Assembly: GCF_031882575.1 (NCBI RefSeq)
Contig: NZ_CP134772.1
Span: forward strand, 4,706,501 to 4,770,500
Direction of reading: 5' to 3'
Source of the DNA: Pseudomonas sp. VD-NE ins
Lineage (GTDB): Bacteria > Pseudomonadota > Gammaproteobacteria > Pseudomonadales > Pseudomonadaceae
DNA length: 64,000 bases
A program made the translations under genes and the position numbers. The notes under the pieces were generated by a model. The model saw nothing but the letters and a program-made list of their open reading frames with translations, searched no databases and had not been told where the DNA came from. Positions 63,316 through 64,000 of the stretch are shown one piece after another (position 1 is the first letter of the stretch; each line of letters begins with the position of its first letter).

Positions 63316-64000
63316 ATGTTTGATTATTCCGCTCGTCCCGAATTGCTCAAGGATCGGGTCATTCTGGTCACCGGTGCCGGTCGTGGCATTGGTGCGGCTG
63401 CGGCGAAAACCTACGCCGCTCATGGCGCTACGGTATTGCTGCTGGGCAAGACCGAAGCGAACCTGACGCAGGTCTATGACGAAATCGAAGCGGCAGGCCA
63501 CCCTCAACCGGCAGTGATTCCATTCAACCTCGAAACCGCCCTGCCCCATCAGTACGATGAGCTGGCCGCGATGATCGAAAGCGAGTTCGGCCACCTCGAC
63601 GGCCTGCTGCACAATGCCTCGATCATCGGCCCACGCACGCCGATCGAGCAATTGTCCGGCGAAAACTTCATGCGCGTCATGCAGATCAACGTCAACGCCA
63701 TGTTCATGCTGACCAGCACCCTGCTGCCGCTGCTCAAGCTGTCGCAGGATGCGTCAGTGGTGTTCACCTCCAGCAGCGTCGGCCGCAAGGGCCGTGCGTA
63801 CTGGGGCGCCTATGGCGTGTCGAAGTTCGCCACTGAAGGCCTGATGCAAACTCTGGCCGATGAAGTCGACGGCGTCGCGCCAGTTCGCTCCAACAGCATC
63901 AACCCGGGCGGCACCCGCACCAGCATGCGCGCGCAAGCGTATCCGGGCGAAAATCCGCTGAACAATCCGACCCCGGAAGAAATCATGCCGGTCTACCTGT
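63316..64000 (+). CDS. YciK-like SDR oxidoreductase, C-terminus cut by the window
   Basis: The first 228 codons of a classical SDR: TGAGRGIGAAAAKTYAAHG, LLHNASIIGPRTP, VVFTSSSVGRKGRAYWGAY and YGVSKFATEG (Tyr-x3-Lys), then NSINPGGTRTSMRA. It resembles the YciK family, whose substrate is unknown. It starts 72 bases after mupP, with GAGG before the ATG at 63316. The frame is open to the window edge. Confidence 0.9.
   Translation, partial: MFDYSARPELLKDRVILVTGAGRGIGAAAAKTYAAHGATVLLLGKTEANLTQVYDEIEAAGHPQPAVIPFNLETALPHQYDELAAMIESEFGHLDGLLHNASIIGPRTPIEQLSGENFMRVMQINVNAMFMLTSTLLPLLKLSQDASVVFTSSSVGRKGRAYWGAYGVSKFATEGLMQTLADEVDGVAPVRSNSINPGGTRTSMRAQAYPGENPLNNPTPEEIMPVYL

Noticed and set aside
1..64000. 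CRISPR arrays, tRNA or rRNA genes, integrases and transposases.
   Set aside because: I saw no regularly spaced repeat array, no cloverleaf with a plausible anticodon arm, and no recombinase-like protein among the frames; this was by eye and not by a covariance search.

Overview
The window looks like a chromosomal segment of a fluorescens-group Pseudomonas. The reasons are high GC, REP/REPIN repeats of the GTGGGAGC type scattered between genes, and several Pseudomonas-typical arrangements: a tyrA-aroA fusion inside a gyrA-serC-pheA-hisC-tyrA/aroA-cmk-rpsA-ihfB block, wbpM followed by a small ComEA-like gene, and mtnA / mtaD / ubiG / mupP / yciK-like in a row. Species cannot be fixed from the sequence alone. 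No rRNA, tRNA, CRISPR array, integrase or transposase was seen.

Layout. 1-7200: housekeeping and accessory singles (partial MltF-like transglycosylase, tatD, a chemoreceptor, an Mpo1/DUF962 protein, a thioesterase, a CHAD protein, a small lipoprotein, an RssA-like patatin). 7201-15490: the complete kdpFABC-DE potassium uptake system, transcribed leftward, with a repeat element inserted between kdpB and kdpC. 15889-20889: an ethanolamine-type permease, a DUF2897 protein, a TetR regulator facing an SDR-FabF2 pair, and comEA-like. 21000-46404: a 25-kb leftward O-polysaccharide locus. 46629-58869: lapA-like, ihfB, a lipoprotein, rpsA, cmk, tyrA-aroA, hisC, pheA, serC and gyrA. 59293-64000: mtnA, mtaD, ubiG, mupP and a partial yciK-like SDR.

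The O-polysaccharide locus is the most interesting part. It carries rmlBDA (dTDP-L-rhamnose, without rmlC), two paralogous GT2 enzymes, the ABC exporter wzm/wzt with a carbohydrate-binding Wzt C-terminus, further glycosyltransferases, an acyltransferase, two epimerases, and the wbpV/wbpL/wbpM set for a HexNAc primer. No wzx, wzy or wzz was seen, so the chain is probably made in the cytoplasm and exported by Wzm/Wzt. Embedded in it are a stand-alone APS kinase (cysC) and a PAPS-dependent sulfotransferase with a long C-terminal coiled coil directly downstream of wzt. Together they predict a sulfated O-antigen. The place and architecture of the sulfotransferase recall WbdD, the coiled-coil chain terminator/ruler of E. 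coli O9a, but with sulfation as the terminal mark. That link is inference from architecture and has not been tested.

Limits: boundaries are read by eye from frames, start codons and Shine-Dalgarno-like sequences. Domain names come from recognised motifs, not from database searches.
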